Positions 40,926 to 49,639 of a stretch of 64,000 bases of DNA are shown one piece after another. The notes under the pieces are model-generated. The model ran no database searches, was not told the DNA's origin, and saw only the letters and a list, made by a program, of their open reading frames with translations. The stretch is taken from assembly GCF_049844995.1 (NCBI RefSeq), contig NZ_JBNCMC010000003.1:186001-250000 (forward strand), in the 5' to 3' direction. This stretch comes from Luteimicrobium sp049844995 (GTDB lineage Bacteria > Actinomycetota > Actinomycetes > Actinomycetales > Cellulomonadaceae). Both the position numbers and the translations under genes were made by a program. The stretch's first letter is position 1. Each line of letters opens with the position of its first letter.

Positions 40926-41363
40926 TCAGCGCTGGGTCGCGGTGCGGGCGACCTGCTCGAGCGGGTCGAGGGCGTCGGTGACGGCGCGCAGCTGGTCGGC
41001 GTCGAGGCCGGCGATCAGCTCGGCGACGATCCCCGCGCGCTCGGTGCGCACCTCCTCGACGACCTCGAGACCGGCGTCGGTGAGGTGCAGGAGGACGGAG
41101 CGGGCGTCGTCGGGCGCGGGGCTGCGCTCGAGGAGGCCGCGGGACTCCAGCAGCGCGACCATCCGCGTCATCGCGGGTGCGCCGACGCGCTCGACGCGCG
41201 CGAGGTCGCTCGGCCGCTGCGGGCCGAGCCGCTCGATCGTCGCCAGGGTGGAGAAGTGGCCGGCGGACAGGTCGCCGTGGGTCGGGCGGATGCGTCGCGC
41301 GATGCGTCCGACGACGACCGCGAGCCTGGCGGCGACGGCCGTGGGGTCCGGGGTGGTGCTCAC
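40926..41363 (-). CDS. MarR-family transcriptional regulator
   Basis: A 145-aa MarR protein with the winged helix at ~55-95 (RPSDLARVERVGAPAMTRMVALLESRGLLERSPAPDDARSV). It is the second gene of an operon: its GTG start overlaps the MFS exporter stop by 4 bp (GTGA). A MarR repressor cotranscribed with its drug exporter is a common self-limiting arrangement. Confidence 0.9.
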   Translation of the reverse strand: MSTTPDPTAVAARLAVVVGRIARRIRPTHGDLSAGHFSTLATIERLGPQRPSDLARVERVGAPAMTRMVALLESRGLLERSPAPDDARSVLLHLTDAGLEVVEEVRTERAGIVAELIAGLDADQLRAVTDALDPLEQVARTATQR

Positions 41364-43210
41364 GCGGGCGATCCTCCCACGTGGGGCTCGTCGGTGCCGA
41401 CTCCGCCCGCGCCGCCTCGCGCCACGGCGGGCCCCTCGGCCCGGGCCGCGACGGCGGCCGCGACGGAGCGGTCCTCGCCCGGCTCGGCCGCGGCGTCGGA
41501 CGCACCGGACGCCGGTCCGGAGGCGACGTCGTCGTGCACGTAGCGCTTGCCGCGGAACAGGGACGCGACCGCGCCCACGAGCGACATCGCGGCGGCGACG
41601 CTGAACACGACGACGAGGCCGTGGTGGAAGGCGTCGGAGATGAGCTGGGGGAAGAACTCCTTGCCGACGAGGGCGTCCTGGTCGGCCTGCGGGAGCTGCT
41701 GCAGCGTGTCCGTGCCGACGAGCGACTGGATCGGGTTGTAGCCGAGGAACGCCGCGAACAGGCTGCCGACGGGCGGGAGCTGCGAGATCTGGTCGGCGAC
41801 CTGGGCCGGGACGTGGTGCTGGGTCAGGCCGGTGCGCAGGGCGTCGGGGAGCGTCGACGCGAGGCCGACGATCATCAGTGAGAAGAAGACGCCGATCGAC
41901 AGCGAGGACCCGGCGTTCTGCACCGTGCCCGCGACGCCCGACGCCGCGCCGCGCTCGCTCGCGGGCACCGCGTTCATGATCGCCGACCGGTTGGGCGCCC
42001 CGAACATGCCCGACCCGATGCCCGACAGCAGCGTGATGATCGCGAACTGCCAGTACTCGAAGTTCACGGGCAGGAAGATCAGCGCGACGAACGTCCCCGC
42101 GACGATCAGCAGGCCCCCCGACGCGAAGCCGCGCGCGCCGAACCGGTCCGACAGGGTCCCCGACAGCGGGCCGGCGAGCAGGAACCCGATGGTGATGGGC
42201 AGCAGATAGATGCCCGCCCACAGCGGGGTGTCCTCGTAGTTGAAGCCGTGGCGGGGGAGCCAGATGCCCTGAAGCCACATGATGAGCATGAACTGCAGGC
42301 CGCCGCGCCCGATCGATGCGAGCAGGCCCGCGAGGTTGCCCATCGAGAACGCGCGGATGCGGAACAGGCGCATGTCGAGCATCGGCGCCTTGACGCGCAG
42401 CTCGACGAGCACGAACACCACGAGCAGCGCGATGCCCCCGAAGATCGCCGACAGGACCCACGGGTTCGTCCAGCCGGTCGAGCGTCCGCCGTAGGGCTGG
42501 ATCCCGTACGTGATGCCCGTGAGCAGCGCGGTCAGCCCGAGCGCGAACGTCAGGTTGCCGGGCCAGTCGAGCTTGCCGGGGTTGCGGGTCCCGGTCTCGT
42601 GGAGGGACCGGTAGGACCAGATCGTGCCGATGATGCCGATGGGGACGCTGACCCAGAACACGGCGCGCCAGTCGACGACGGCCAGCAGGCCGCCCACGAG
42701 CAGGCCGATGAACGATCCCGCGATGGCGGCGACCTGGTTGATGCCGAGGGCCATGCCGCGGCGGTCGGCGGGGAACGCGTCCGTGATGATCGCGGTGGAG
42801 TTGGCGAACAGCATCGCGCCGCCCACGCCCTGGACGATCCGCCAGATGATGAGCCACATGGCGCCGTGCCCGCCCTGGAAAGGGTCGAACGACAGCAGGA
42901 TCGAGCCGAACGTGAAGACGACGAAGCCGAGGTTGTAGACGCGGACCCGTCCGAACATGTCGCCCAGCCGCCCGAAGCTGGTCACGAGGACCGCCGTCAC
43001 GAGCATGTAGCCCATGAGGATCCAGAGCAGGTAGCTGACGTTGCCCGCCTGGAGCGGGTCGAGGTCGATGCCCTTGAAGATCGCCGGCAGCGAGATGAGC
43101 ACGATCGACGCGTTGATCGTCGCCATGAGCATGCCGAGCGTGGTGTTGGACAGCGCGACCCACTTGTAGCGGGGGTGGTCCTTGGGCAGGAAGAGCGAGC
43201 GCGAGTTCAC
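41360..43210 (-). CDS. MFS exporter, EmrB/QacA (DHA2) type
   Basis: A 616-aa, 14-helix drug:H+ antiporter. SNTTLGMLMATINASIVLISLP is helix 1 with the acidic/polar signature, GRLGDMFGRVRVYNLGF is motif A, and WRIVQGVGGAMLFANSTAIITDAFP is the antiporter motif C region. The last ~65 residues are an Ala/Gly-rich cytosolic tail. GTG 43210 is chosen because CCGGAG lies directly upstream. It is followed by a cotranslated MarR gene. A dyad with TTGCAATATGCCAA near 43240 is a candidate operator. Confidence 0.9.
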   Translation of the reverse strand: MNSRSLFLPKDHPRYKWVALSNTTLGMLMATINASIVLISLPAIFKGIDLDPLQAGNVSYLLWILMGYMLVTAVLVTSFGRLGDMFGRVRVYNLGFVVFTFGSILLSFDPFQGGHGAMWLIIWRIVQGVGGAMLFANSTAIITDAFPADRRGMALGINQVAAIAGSFIGLLVGGLLAVVDWRAVFWVSVPIGIIGTIWSYRSLHETGTRNPGKLDWPGNLTFALGLTALLTGITYGIQPYGGRSTGWTNPWVLSAIFGGIALLVVFVLVELRVKAPMLDMRLFRIRAFSMGNLAGLLASIGRGGLQFMLIMWLQGIWLPRHGFNYEDTPLWAGIYLLPITIGFLLAGPLSGTLSDRFGARGFASGGLLIVAGTFVALIFLPVNFEYWQFAIITLLSGIGSGMFGAPNRSAIMNAVPASERGAASGVAGTVQNAGSSLSIGVFFSLMIVGLASTLPDALRTGLTQHHVPAQVADQISQLPPVGSLFAAFLGYNPIQSLVGTDTLQQLPQADQDALVGKEFFPQLISDAFHHGLVVVFSVAAAMSLVGAVASLFRGKRYVHDDVASGPASGASDAAAEPGEDRSVAAAVAARAEGPAVARGGAGGVGTDEPHVGGSPA

Positions 43211-43238
43211 GGGTCTCCGGGCGTCACGATGCGGGCAA

Positions 43239-43255
43239 AGTTGCAATATGCCAAG
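43239..43255. promoter_or_regulatory. Candidate MarR operator upstream of the MFS exporter
   Basis: TTGCAATATGCCAA is symmetric at 10 of 14 positions, 30-45 bp upstream of the MFS start, in an AT-rich island that is probably the promoter. It is the best candidate site for the cotranscribed MarR protein. Confidence 0.4.
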
Positions 43256-43346
43256 CAGTTTACGCCCGGAGCGGAAGGCGCCGGAGGTGTCGTCCGGATC
43301 GTGGCCCGACGCGTCGTCGTGCGCGGAGCCGCGGTCCCCGCGCAGG

Positions 43347-43393
43347 ACGACGCCCGGCCGCCTCCGTGCAGGGAGGAGACCGGGCGCCGTCGT
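43347..43393 (-). terminator. Hairpin after greA
   Basis: CGCCCGG (43351-43357) pairs with CCGGGCG (43380-43386), and flanking ACGA/TCGT-type bases extend the stem with a small bulge, 18-64 bases after the greA stop on the minus strand. Confidence 0.5.
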
Positions 43394-43410
43394 GGACCGA
43401 GGGTCGGGGG

Positions 43411-43893
43411 TCAGCCCTGGAAGGGCTTGGCGGCGACGATCTCGACCGGGATCTCGTTCCCGTTCGGGGCCGTGTAGCTGGCGGAGTCGCCCACCGTCTT
43501 GCCGTTGATCGCGGCGCCGAGCGCCGAGCCCGGCGAGAACACGTCGATGTCGGTGGTGCCGGCGATCTCGCGCGAGCCGAGCAGGAACACCATCTCGTCG
43601 CCGGCGACCGTGGCCGTGACGACCATGCCGGGCTCGACGGTGCCGTCGTCGGGCGGCGTGCCGATCTGGGCGGTGCGGAGCTTCTCGGTGAGCTCGCGGA
43701 TCCGGGCCTCGTTCTTGGCCTGCTCCTCGCGAGCCGCGTGGTAGCCGCCGTTCTCCTTGAGGTCGCCCTCGTCGCGCGCGGCGGCGATGCGCTCGGCGAT
43801 CTCGGTGCGTCCAGGGCCGGAGAGGCGCTCGAGCTCGGCCTGGAGCCTGTCGTGAGCCTCCTGGGTCAGCCAGGTGACGGAGGTGTCGGTCAC
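43411..43893 (-). CDS. greA: Transcription elongation factor GreA
   Basis: A 160-aa GreA. The N-terminal coiled coil (WLTQEAHDRLQAELERLSG to ~75) carries the tip acids in IAAARDEGDLKENGGYHAAREEQ. The C-terminal domain begins near GTVEPGMVVTATV and ends PVEIVAAKPFQG. GreA enters the RNA polymerase secondary channel and stimulates cleavage of backtracked RNA. The GTG start follows AAGGAG. The neighbourhood greA, DUF4307, mca is conserved in actinobacteria. Confidence 0.96.
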   Translation of the reverse strand: MTDTSVTWLTQEAHDRLQAELERLSGPGRTEIAERIAAARDEGDLKENGGYHAAREEQAKNEARIRELTEKLRTAQIGTPPDDGTVEPGMVVTATVAGDEMVFLLGSREIAGTTDIDVFSPGSALGAAINGKTVGDSASYTAPNGNEIPVEIVAAKPFQG

Positions 43894-44041
43894 GGTTCGC
43901 TCCTTCCTACGAGGGCGTGTCGTCGCGGTGGGTTCCGCGGGGTGATGAGAATCACGCGTGCAGCCCGGTCGGGCGGCACGCGCTGAATGTCCCAGGTTAT
44001 CAAATCGGGCGCGGGGCGGTCGGACGTCCGCCCCTGGAGCG

Positions 44042-44443
44042 TCAGCCGGCGGTGCGGCAGGAGTCGGCGACGCCGGTCACCGCGCGCTCCGACGTGGCCA
44101 CCGTCGTCGTGTACTGCGTGACCTGCTCGTCGGCCGCGGGGATCTGCACGTCCTTGCTCCCGACCTGCGCGTGCGCGTCGTTGAGCGCCTCGATCGTGCA
44201 GACCACGGGCGTCCCGCTCTTCGCGGTGACGCTGAAGGTGACCTCGACGCTCTGCGCGTCCTTGACCGAGTACCCGTACGTCTCGACGCTCACCGACGTG
44301 CCCTGCGCGAGCCCGAACCACACGAGGACCCCGATGGCGGCCGCGACGACGACGGACAGCACGACGATGAGGACGGTGCGGCGTCGTCCGGGCCCGGTGG
44401 GCGCGGAGCCGTACCGCCCCGGGGGGAGCGCGGTGGCGGTCAT
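44042..44443 (-). CDS. DUF4307 single-span membrane protein
   Basis: A 133-aa protein: a short Pro/Gly-rich cytosolic start, one membrane helix (about residues 24-44, TVLIVVLSVVVAAAIGVLVWFGLA) and an outer beta-rich DUF4307 domain ending with a cysteine pair (VVCTIEAL, VADSCRT) that may form a disulfide. The function is unknown; its position between greA and mca is conserved. ATG 44443 is chosen because the longer frame adds unlikely sequence. Confidence 0.85.
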   Translation of the reverse strand: MTATALPPGRYGSAPTGPGRRRTVLIVVLSVVVAAAIGVLVWFGLAQGTSVSVETYGYSVKDAQSVEVTFSVTAKSGTPVVCTIEALNDAHAQVGSKDVQIPAADEQVTQYTTTVATSERAVTGVADSCRTAG

Positions 44444-44559
44444 GGACCCATTGTCTCCGACTATCCTCGACGGTGTTCCCAGGTGGGTCCGCACGGACCC
44501 GCCCGCCTGTCCGGGCCCGGCGCGCGTCGCGCGGAGCCCGCCGTCCCCTGGAGCCGCAC

Positions 44560-45510
44560 GTGACCGTCGCACCCGAGAGCGGTGGCGCCCCTGAGCGGCT
44601 GCGCCTCCTGGCCGTGCATGCCCACCCCGACGACGAGTCCAGCAAGGGAGCGGCGACCACCGCCCGTTACGCGGCGGAGGGCGTCGACGTCCTGGTGGTG
44701 AGCTGCACGGGCGGCGAGCGGGGCGACGTGCTCAACCCGTCGTTCGGCCCCGGCCCGACGACGCTCGAGGGCATGCGCGACCTGCGCCGCAGCGAGATGG
44801 CGCGGGCCCGCGAGGCGCTGGGCGTGCGGCAGCAGTGGCTCGGCTTCGTCGACTCGGGTCTGCCCGAGGGTGACCCGCTGCCGCCCCTGCCGGAGGGCTG
44901 CTTCGGGCTGGAGCCCCTCGAGGTCGCGGCCCGTCCGCTCGTCGAGCTGGTCCGCGAGTTCCGCCCGCACGTCATGACGACGTACGACCCGAGCGGGGGC
45001 TACCCGCACCCCGACCACGTCATGTGCCACAAGGTCGCGTTCGAGGCGTTCCAGAAGGCGGGCGAACCGTCGTGCTACCCCGGCGCCGGCGCGCCGTGGG
45101 AGGTGTTCAAGCTGTACTACAACCACGACTTCTCCCTGACCCGGATGCGCACGATCCACGAGGCGATGGAGGGCCAGGGCCTCGTCTCGCCGTTCGGCGA
45201 CTGGATCGAGTCGCGCGCGGCGCGCGAGATCCCCGAGCGCCCGGTGACGACGCGTGTGGAGGTGTCCGCCTACTTCCCGCAGCGCGACGCCGCGCTGGTC
45301 GCCCACGCGAGCCAGATCGACCCGCAGGGCTTCTTCTTCGCGGTGCCGCGCGACCTCGAGGCCGACGTGTGGCCGTGGGAGGAGTACGAGCTCGCCGAGT
45401 CGCGCGTCCCCGCGACGCTCCCCGAGGACGACCTGTTCGCCGGCGTCCGGGACCTGGTCGGCGCGGCCGGGCAGGACGGCACGCGCGCGGCCGCGGGGGA
45501 GCAGGCATGA
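44560..45510 (+). CDS. mca: Mycothiol S-conjugate amidase
   Basis: A 316-aa zinc amidase of the LmbE/MshB fold that cleaves mycothiol S-conjugates, releasing mercapturic acids for export; a detoxification step unique to mycothiol-making actinobacteria. Zinc ligands are in AHPDDE (residues 21-26) and YPHPDHVMCH (~147-158). GGERGDVLNPS and FGDWIESR are typical of Mca rather than MshB. The GTG start is chosen to give the N-terminus TVAPESGGAPERLRLLAVHAH. The stop overlaps the next gene by 4 bp. Confidence 0.93.
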   Translation: MTVAPESGGAPERLRLLAVHAHPDDESSKGAATTARYAAEGVDVLVVSCTGGERGDVLNPSFGPGPTTLEGMRDLRRSEMARAREALGVRQQWLGFVDSGLPEGDPLPPLPEGCFGLEPLEVAARPLVELVREFRPHVMTTYDPSGGYPHPDHVMCHKVAFEAFQKAGEPSCYPGAGAPWEVFKLYYNHDFSLTRMRTIHEAMEGQGLVSPFGDWIESRAAREIPERPVTTRVEVSAYFPQRDAALVAHASQIDPQGFFFAVPRDLEADVWPWEEYELAESRVPATLPEDDLFAGVRDLVGAAGQDGTRAAAGEQA

Positions 45511-45899
45511 CCGGGCGGCTGGCCGGGATGGCCTGGCAGCTCGCGGCGGCCGCGACGCCGGGCCCGAACGACGACCTCGAGACGACCGGCGGCGGCGGCA
45601 AGGACAGCTTCGCGTTCTTCGTCGTGTCGATCCTGCTGGCGCTCGCGTGCATCGGGATCGGCCTGCTCATGGCGCGGCAGCTCCGTCGCATGAACCGCAA
45701 CTACACCCGCAAGGTCGAGGACGGCGAGCTCGAGCCCGAGCACGACCGTCCGGCGTCGGGCATCGCGACGGCGCAGAACCCGGAGGGCTGGCGCGGGCCC
45801 GACTCGTCCGGCAGGGGAGGCGGCGGTCGCGGCGGCGCGGGCGCCGGCGGGACCGGCGCCGGTGCGGACGACCCCGGCGCCCCCGACGCGCGGTCCTGA
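45507..45899 (+). CDS. Small single-span membrane protein linked to mca
   Basis: A 130-aa protein with a short N-terminus, one membrane helix (about residues 34-55, FAFFVVSILLALACIGIGLLMA), a basic juxtamembrane stretch (RQLRRMNRNYTRK) and a Gly-rich disordered tail. No family recognised. Its ATG overlaps the mca stop (ATGA), and the position after mca suggests a membrane partner or an unrelated cotranscribed protein. Confidence 0.75.
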   Translation: MTGRLAGMAWQLAAAATPGPNDDLETTGGGGKDSFAFFVVSILLALACIGIGLLMARQLRRMNRNYTRKVEDGELEPEHDRPASGIATAQNPEGWRGPDSSGRGGGGRGGAGAGGTGAGADDPGAPDARS

Positions 45900-45907
45900 G
45901 GCTGACC

Positions 45908-46810
45908 GTGGCGCCCACCGTGCCCGAGCGGCCCGAGGACAGGCCGGCGCCCGTCGCGCTCCGGCTCACCCTCGCCCAGGTCGCGTCGACGCGCGACGGC
46001 GCCACGAACCTCGCGCTCGCGCGTGACGCGGTCCGCAGGGCCGCGGAAGACGGCGCGCACGTCGTCGTGCTCCCCGAGTACGCGTCGGCGTTCGACCCGC
46101 GCGGCCCGGATCCGGTGCTCGCGGAGCCGCTCGACGGACGGTTCGTCGAGGGGCTGCGGGCCGCCGCGCGGGACGCGGGCGTCGCCGTCGTGGCGGGGAC
46201 CACGGTCCCCGGTTCCGACCCGGCGCGGGCGGTGAACGTCGTCGTCGGCGTGGGGGCTGACGGCGCGCTCGTCGGCGGGTACCGCAAGGTGCACCTGTAC
46301 GACGCGTTCGGCCAGCGCGAGTCCGACCGGCTGGAGCCGGGTGCGCCGTCGGCGCCGCCGCTGGTGCTGGACCGGACCGCCTGGGCGCCGGACGCGACCA
46401 CGCGGTCGCCCGGCCTGTTCGCCGGGGTGCTCACCTGCTACGACCTGCGGTTCCCCGAGTCCGCGCGGCGCCTCGTCGACGCGGGTGCCGACGTGCTGCT
46501 CGTGCCGGCCGCCTGGGCCGCGCCGTCGAGCCTGGGGCGTACGGCCGAGCGCGAGCTCAAGGCCGACCACTGGCGCACGCTGCTGCGCGCGCGGGCTATC
46601 GAGAACACCGCGTTCGTGGTGGGAGTCGGGCAGTGCGGCCCGGGCGTGCTGGGGCGCTCGGTCGTCGTCGGGCCCGACGGCGACGTGCTGGCCGAGCTCG
46701 GCGAGGACCCCGCGTGCGTGACCGTCGAGCTCGACCCGCGGCGCCTCGGCGAGGTCCGCGCGGCGAACCCGTCCCTCGTCAACAGGCGCTACGTCGTCGT
46801 CCCCCGCTGA
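45908..46810 (+). CDS. Nitrilase-superfamily amidohydrolase
   Basis: A 300-aa carbon-nitrogen hydrolase. The catalytic triad is visible: Glu57 in LPEYAS, Lys127 in YRKVHLYD and Cys177 in LTCYDLRFPE. Length and layout match the Nit/omega-amidase branch acting on small amides. The GTG start lies 8 bases after the previous stop, so it is probably in the mca operon. The substrate is not determinable. Confidence 0.9.
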   Translation: MAPTVPERPEDRPAPVALRLTLAQVASTRDGATNLALARDAVRRAAEDGAHVVVLPEYASAFDPRGPDPVLAEPLDGRFVEGLRAAARDAGVAVVAGTTVPGSDPARAVNVVVGVGADGALVGGYRKVHLYDAFGQRESDRLEPGAPSAPPLVLDRTAWAPDATTRSPGLFAGVLTCYDLRFPESARRLVDAGADVLLVPAAWAAPSSLGRTAERELKADHWRTLLRARAIENTAFVVGVGQCGPGVLGRSVVVGPDGDVLAELGEDPACVTVELDPRRLGEVRAANPSLVNRRYVVVPR

Positions 46811-46846
46811 GCGCGACCCCCCGGCCGCGTCCTTCGGAGCTCGCCG

Positions 46847-47590
46847 TCAAGCGGCGACGGCGACGATCGCGATCGCGGTCGCGTGGCACGCGAAGCCCAC
46901 GACGGTGAGCGCGTGGAAGACCTCGTGGAAGCCGAACCAGCGCGGGCTGGGGTTCGGCCGCTTGGTCCCGTAGACGACCGCGCCGAGCGTGTACGCGAGG
47001 CCGCCCGCGGCGACGAGCCAGACGACGGCGGGGCCGCCCGTGCGCCAGAACTGCGGGAAGAACCCGACGGCCACCCAGCCGAGCGCGACGTAGATCGGGA
47101 CGTAGACCCAGCGGGGGGCGCCGAGCCAGAACACGCGGGCGAGCAGGCCGAGCAGCGCGCCCGACCACACCGTCCACAGCAGCGCGACGGCCGTGCCGTG
47201 CGGCAGGAGCATCACGGCGAGCGGGGTGTAGGTCCCGGCGATGATGAGGAAGATGTTGGAGTGGTCGGCGCGGCGCAGCGCGGCGGCCACGCGGGGCGAC
47301 CAGGTGCCGCGGTGGTAGACCGCCGACGTTCCGAACAGCAGGCACGCGCTGAGCCCGAACACCACGCACGACCAGCGCGGTGCGCCGGCCGGGGCGAGGC
47401 ACACGACGACGATCGACAGGGCGAGGACGAGCGGGAACGCGCCCGCGTGGATCCACCCGCGCAGGCGGGGCTTGACGGCCCGGGCGACGGTGCCGGCGGC
47501 GTCGGACACGGCGTCCGTCACCGCGTCCGTGACCCGGTCCAGGTGGAGCGGGGCGGAGGGGGTGCGGGCGGGGTCGACGGGCCGGGCCAC
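46847..47590 (-). CDS. trhA: Hemolysin III/PAQR-family membrane homeostasis protein TrhA
   Basis: A 247-aa protein with an amphipathic ~40-residue N-terminus, then seven membrane helices. The PAQR metal site is complete: SAVYHRG in the first half, then RRADHSNIFLIIAGTYTP and FGFHEVFHALTVVGFACH near the C-terminus. Members regulate membrane lipid fluidity and energetics. GTG follows AGGAGG. It is divergent from uppS, and a 24-bp palindrome lies upstream. Confidence 0.92.
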   Translation of the reverse strand: MARPVDPARTPSAPLHLDRVTDAVTDAVSDAAGTVARAVKPRLRGWIHAGAFPLVLALSIVVVCLAPAGAPRWSCVVFGLSACLLFGTSAVYHRGTWSPRVAAALRRADHSNIFLIIAGTYTPLAVMLLPHGTAVALLWTVWSGALLGLLARVFWLGAPRWVYVPIYVALGWVAVGFFPQFWRTGGPAVVWLVAAGGLAYTLGAVVYGTKRPNPSPRWFGFHEVFHALTVVGFACHATAIAIVAVAA

Positions 47591-47635
47591 GGGGCCTCCT
47601 GGGGTCGGGCGACGCTCGGACGGCAGTCCGGGCAG

Positions 47636-47659
47636 GTAACCTACGCCATCGTAGGTTAC
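47636..47659. promoter_or_regulatory. Palindrome upstream of trhA
   Basis: GTAACCTACG (47636-47645) and CGTAGGTTAC (47650-47659) form a perfect 10-bp dyad with spacer CCAT, 46 bp before the trhA start in the intergenic region shared with uppS. It looks like a repressor operator; a further GCGTAGG half-site follows at 47664. Confidence 0.7.
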
Positions 47660-47780
47660 GGTCGCGTAGGTGGTCCAGCGGCGCGGGCGGCCTCGTCGGC
47701 TCGGGTACCGTGTCACCGGGGTGTGAGCGAGATGCGACCCGGGGCGTGACCTGGCCCCGGACGACCGGCGAGGAGGGCCC

Positions 47781-48557
47781 GTGCGGCTGCCGAACGTGCT
47801 GTACGGCGTCTACGAAAAGCGTCTGGCCCGGTCGCTCCCGCCCAGCAGCATGCCCCGCCACGTCGGCGTGATCCTGGACGGCAACCGCCGCTGGGCGCGG
47901 TCGTTCGGCGAGACGGCGGCCACCGGCCACCGGCGCGGCGCCGACAAGATCGAGGAGTTCCTCGGCTGGTCGGAGGAGCTCGGCATCGAGGTCGTCACAC
48001 TCTGGATGCTGTCCACGGACAACCTCGGTCGGCCCGCGAGCGAGCTGCAGGACCTGCTCGACATCATCAACGACGCCGTCGGCGAGCTCGCTGACACCGG
48101 CGAGCGCACGGGCCGCTGGCGCCTGCGGGTCATGGGCCGCCTGGACCTCCTGCCCGCCGCGACCGCCGAGGCGCTGCGCGAGGCCGAGGCGCGCACGGCC
48201 GCCGTGACGGGCGGGCTCCAGGTCAACGTCGCGATCGGCTACGGCGGCCGCCACGAGATCGCCGACGCCGTCCGCGACCTGCTGCGCACGCGCGCCGCGG
48301 AGGGCGCCACGCTCGAGCAGGTCGCCGACGACCTCGACGTCGAGCACATCCAGGCCCACCTCTACACGAAGGGCCAGCCGGACCCGGAGCTGCTGATCCG
48401 CACGTCGGGGGAGCAGCGCCTGTCGGGCTTCCTGCTCTGGCAGTCGGCGCAGTCGGAGTTCTACTTCTGCGAGGCGTACTGGCCGGACTTCCGGCGGGTC
48501 GACTACCTGCGCGCCCTGCGGGCCTACTCGACGCGCGAGCGCCGGCTGGGGAAGTAG
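47781..48557 (+). CDS. uppS: Isoprenyl transferase (cis-prenyltransferase)
   Basis: A 258-aa cis-prenyltransferase. DGNRRWAR (from Asp33) binds the diphosphate, with VTLWMLSTDNLGRP, YGGRHEIADAV and the C-terminal ELLIRTSGEQRLSGFLLWQSAQSEFYF completing the family set. Actinobacteria usually have two paralogues, a short-chain Z-farnesyl-diphosphate synthase and a decaprenyl-diphosphate synthase; the position next to trhA fits the short-chain one, but this is inference. The GTG start follows GGAGG. Confidence 0.92.
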   Translation: MRLPNVLYGVYEKRLARSLPPSSMPRHVGVILDGNRRWARSFGETAATGHRRGADKIEEFLGWSEELGIEVVTLWMLSTDNLGRPASELQDLLDIINDAVGELADTGERTGRWRLRVMGRLDLLPAATAEALREAEARTAAVTGGLQVNVAIGYGGRHEIADAVRDLLRTRAAEGATLEQVADDLDVEHIQAHLYTKGQPDPELLIRTSGEQRLSGFLLWQSAQSEFYFCEAYWPDFRRVDYLRALRAYSTRERRLGK

Positions 48558-48559
48558 GC

Positions 48560-49048
48560 ATGGTCCCGTCCGACGGCCCGACCGACCCCAGGCGCGCCGT
48601 CGAGACCTGGGAGGCCCTCTTCCGGGCCCAGGTCGCGGTGGTGCGCCGCCTCGGCGGCGACGACATCTGGCACGACGTGTCGTTCCGCGAGTACGACGTG
48701 CTGTTCACGCTGCGGTCGCGGCCCGGCCACGCCGCCCGCCTGCGGGACCTCGCGGCGCTGAGCCTGCTCAGCCAGCCGTCGCTGTCCCGCATGGTCGACC
48801 GCCTCGAGGCGCGCGGGCTCGTCGCCCGCGAGGCCGTGCCCGACGACGCCCGCGGCACGCTCGTCGTCCTCACCGAGGAGGGTGCGCGCGTCCAGGGCGA
48901 GGCGGGCCGCCGGCACGCGGAGGCGATCGCCGCCTACGTGGGCGGCGCGCTCGACGACGCCGACCTGGACGCGCTGCGTCGGCTCACGCTCAAGCTGTCG
49001 GAGGCCCAGGCGTCGATCCCGGACGTGCGGCGCGACCGCTCGGGCTGA
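48560..49048 (+). CDS. MarR-family transcriptional regulator
   Basis: A 162-aa MarR protein with the winged helix at ~65-110 (LRDLAALSLLSQPSLSRMVDRLEARGLVAREAVPDDARGT). It starts two bases after the uppS stop, so it is cotranscribed with it. Its 3' end overlaps the convergent CrtR-like MarR gene by 59 bp. The target is unknown. Confidence 0.88.
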   Translation: MVPSDGPTDPRRAVETWEALFRAQVAVVRRLGGDDIWHDVSFREYDVLFTLRSRPGHAARLRDLAALSLLSQPSLSRMVDRLEARGLVAREAVPDDARGTLVVLTEEGARVQGEAGRRHAEAIAAYVGGALDDADLDALRRLTLKLSEAQASIPDVRRDRSG

Positions 49049-49583
49049 CCGCGTCGGCGTCGGCGTCGCCTTCCCCGGCCGGCGGCGCGACGGCGTCGGC
49101 CAGCGCGTCGAGGAACCGCACGACCGCCGCCGACTCGGCGCGGTCGAGGGATGCCGCGACCTCGCGCATGCGTGCGTGCATGCCGCCCAGCGTGTCGTGG
49201 ACCTCGGTGTGCACGTGGTCGGTGAGCTCGATCCGCAGGCCGCGCCGGTCCGCGGGGTTCTGGACCCGCCGCAGGCGCCCGGCGGTCTCGAGGCGGTCGA
49301 GCAGCTTGGTCGTCGACGCGGTGGAGATGCCGAGCTCGCGGCTGAGGTCCCGGGGCGCGACGGCCCGGTGGTCCTTCTGCGCGGCGGCCAGGTACCGGAC
49401 GGCGCGCAGGTCGGTCTCGTTCATGTCCATGTCGCGCTGGAGCTTGCGGCGCATGGCCTCGTCGGCGCGCAGGAACCGGCGCACCGCGTCCAGGGTCCGG
49501 GCCTCGCCCCACCCGTCGCGGGGGTACCAGTAGCTCGGGGACGAGTCCGGCTGGGGCCGCGGGCTGCGTCCGGGTCGCGTCAT
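48990..49583 (-). CDS. MarR-family regulator of the carotenoid operon (CrtR-like)
   Basis: A 197-aa MarR protein: ~40-residue N-terminal extension, winged helix at ~75-125 (APRDLSRELGISTASTTKLLDRLETAGRLRRVQNPADRRG), and a disordered Pro/Ala tail. The start is leaderless (TAGACT, six bases, ATG). It is divergent from idi at the head of the crt operon with a CTAGC-rich dyad between, the same position as CrtR in Corynebacterium glutamicum, which represses crt genes and responds to GGPP. The functional equivalence is inferred from position and family. The tail overlaps the convergent MarR gene by 59 bp. Confidence 0.85.
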   Translation of the reverse strand: MTRPGRSPRPQPDSSPSYWYPRDGWGEARTLDAVRRFLRADEAMRRKLQRDMDMNETDLRAVRYLAAAQKDHRAVAPRDLSRELGISTASTTKLLDRLETAGRLRRVQNPADRRGLRIELTDHVHTEVHDTLGGMHARMREVAASLDRAESAAVVRFLDALADAVAPPAGEGDADADAVSPSGRAARPGSTPGPPTA

Positions 49584-49604
49584 GCCGTGAGTCTACGACG
49601 GCTT

Positions 49605-49634
49605 GTAACTAGCCTGGCTAGCAACTAGCCTGGC
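49605..49634. promoter_or_regulatory. Operator/promoter region of the carotenoid operon
   Basis: A dyad with arms GTAACTAGC (49605-49613) and GCTAGCAAC (49617-49625) has 7 of 9 symmetric positions around CTG. The 12-mer AACTAGCCTGGC occurs twice, at 49607-49618 and 49623-49634. The second copy contains the idi -10 box TAGCCT (49626-49631), eight bases before ATG, so binding here would block transcription. Confidence 0.7.
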
Positions 49635-49639
49635 GACCC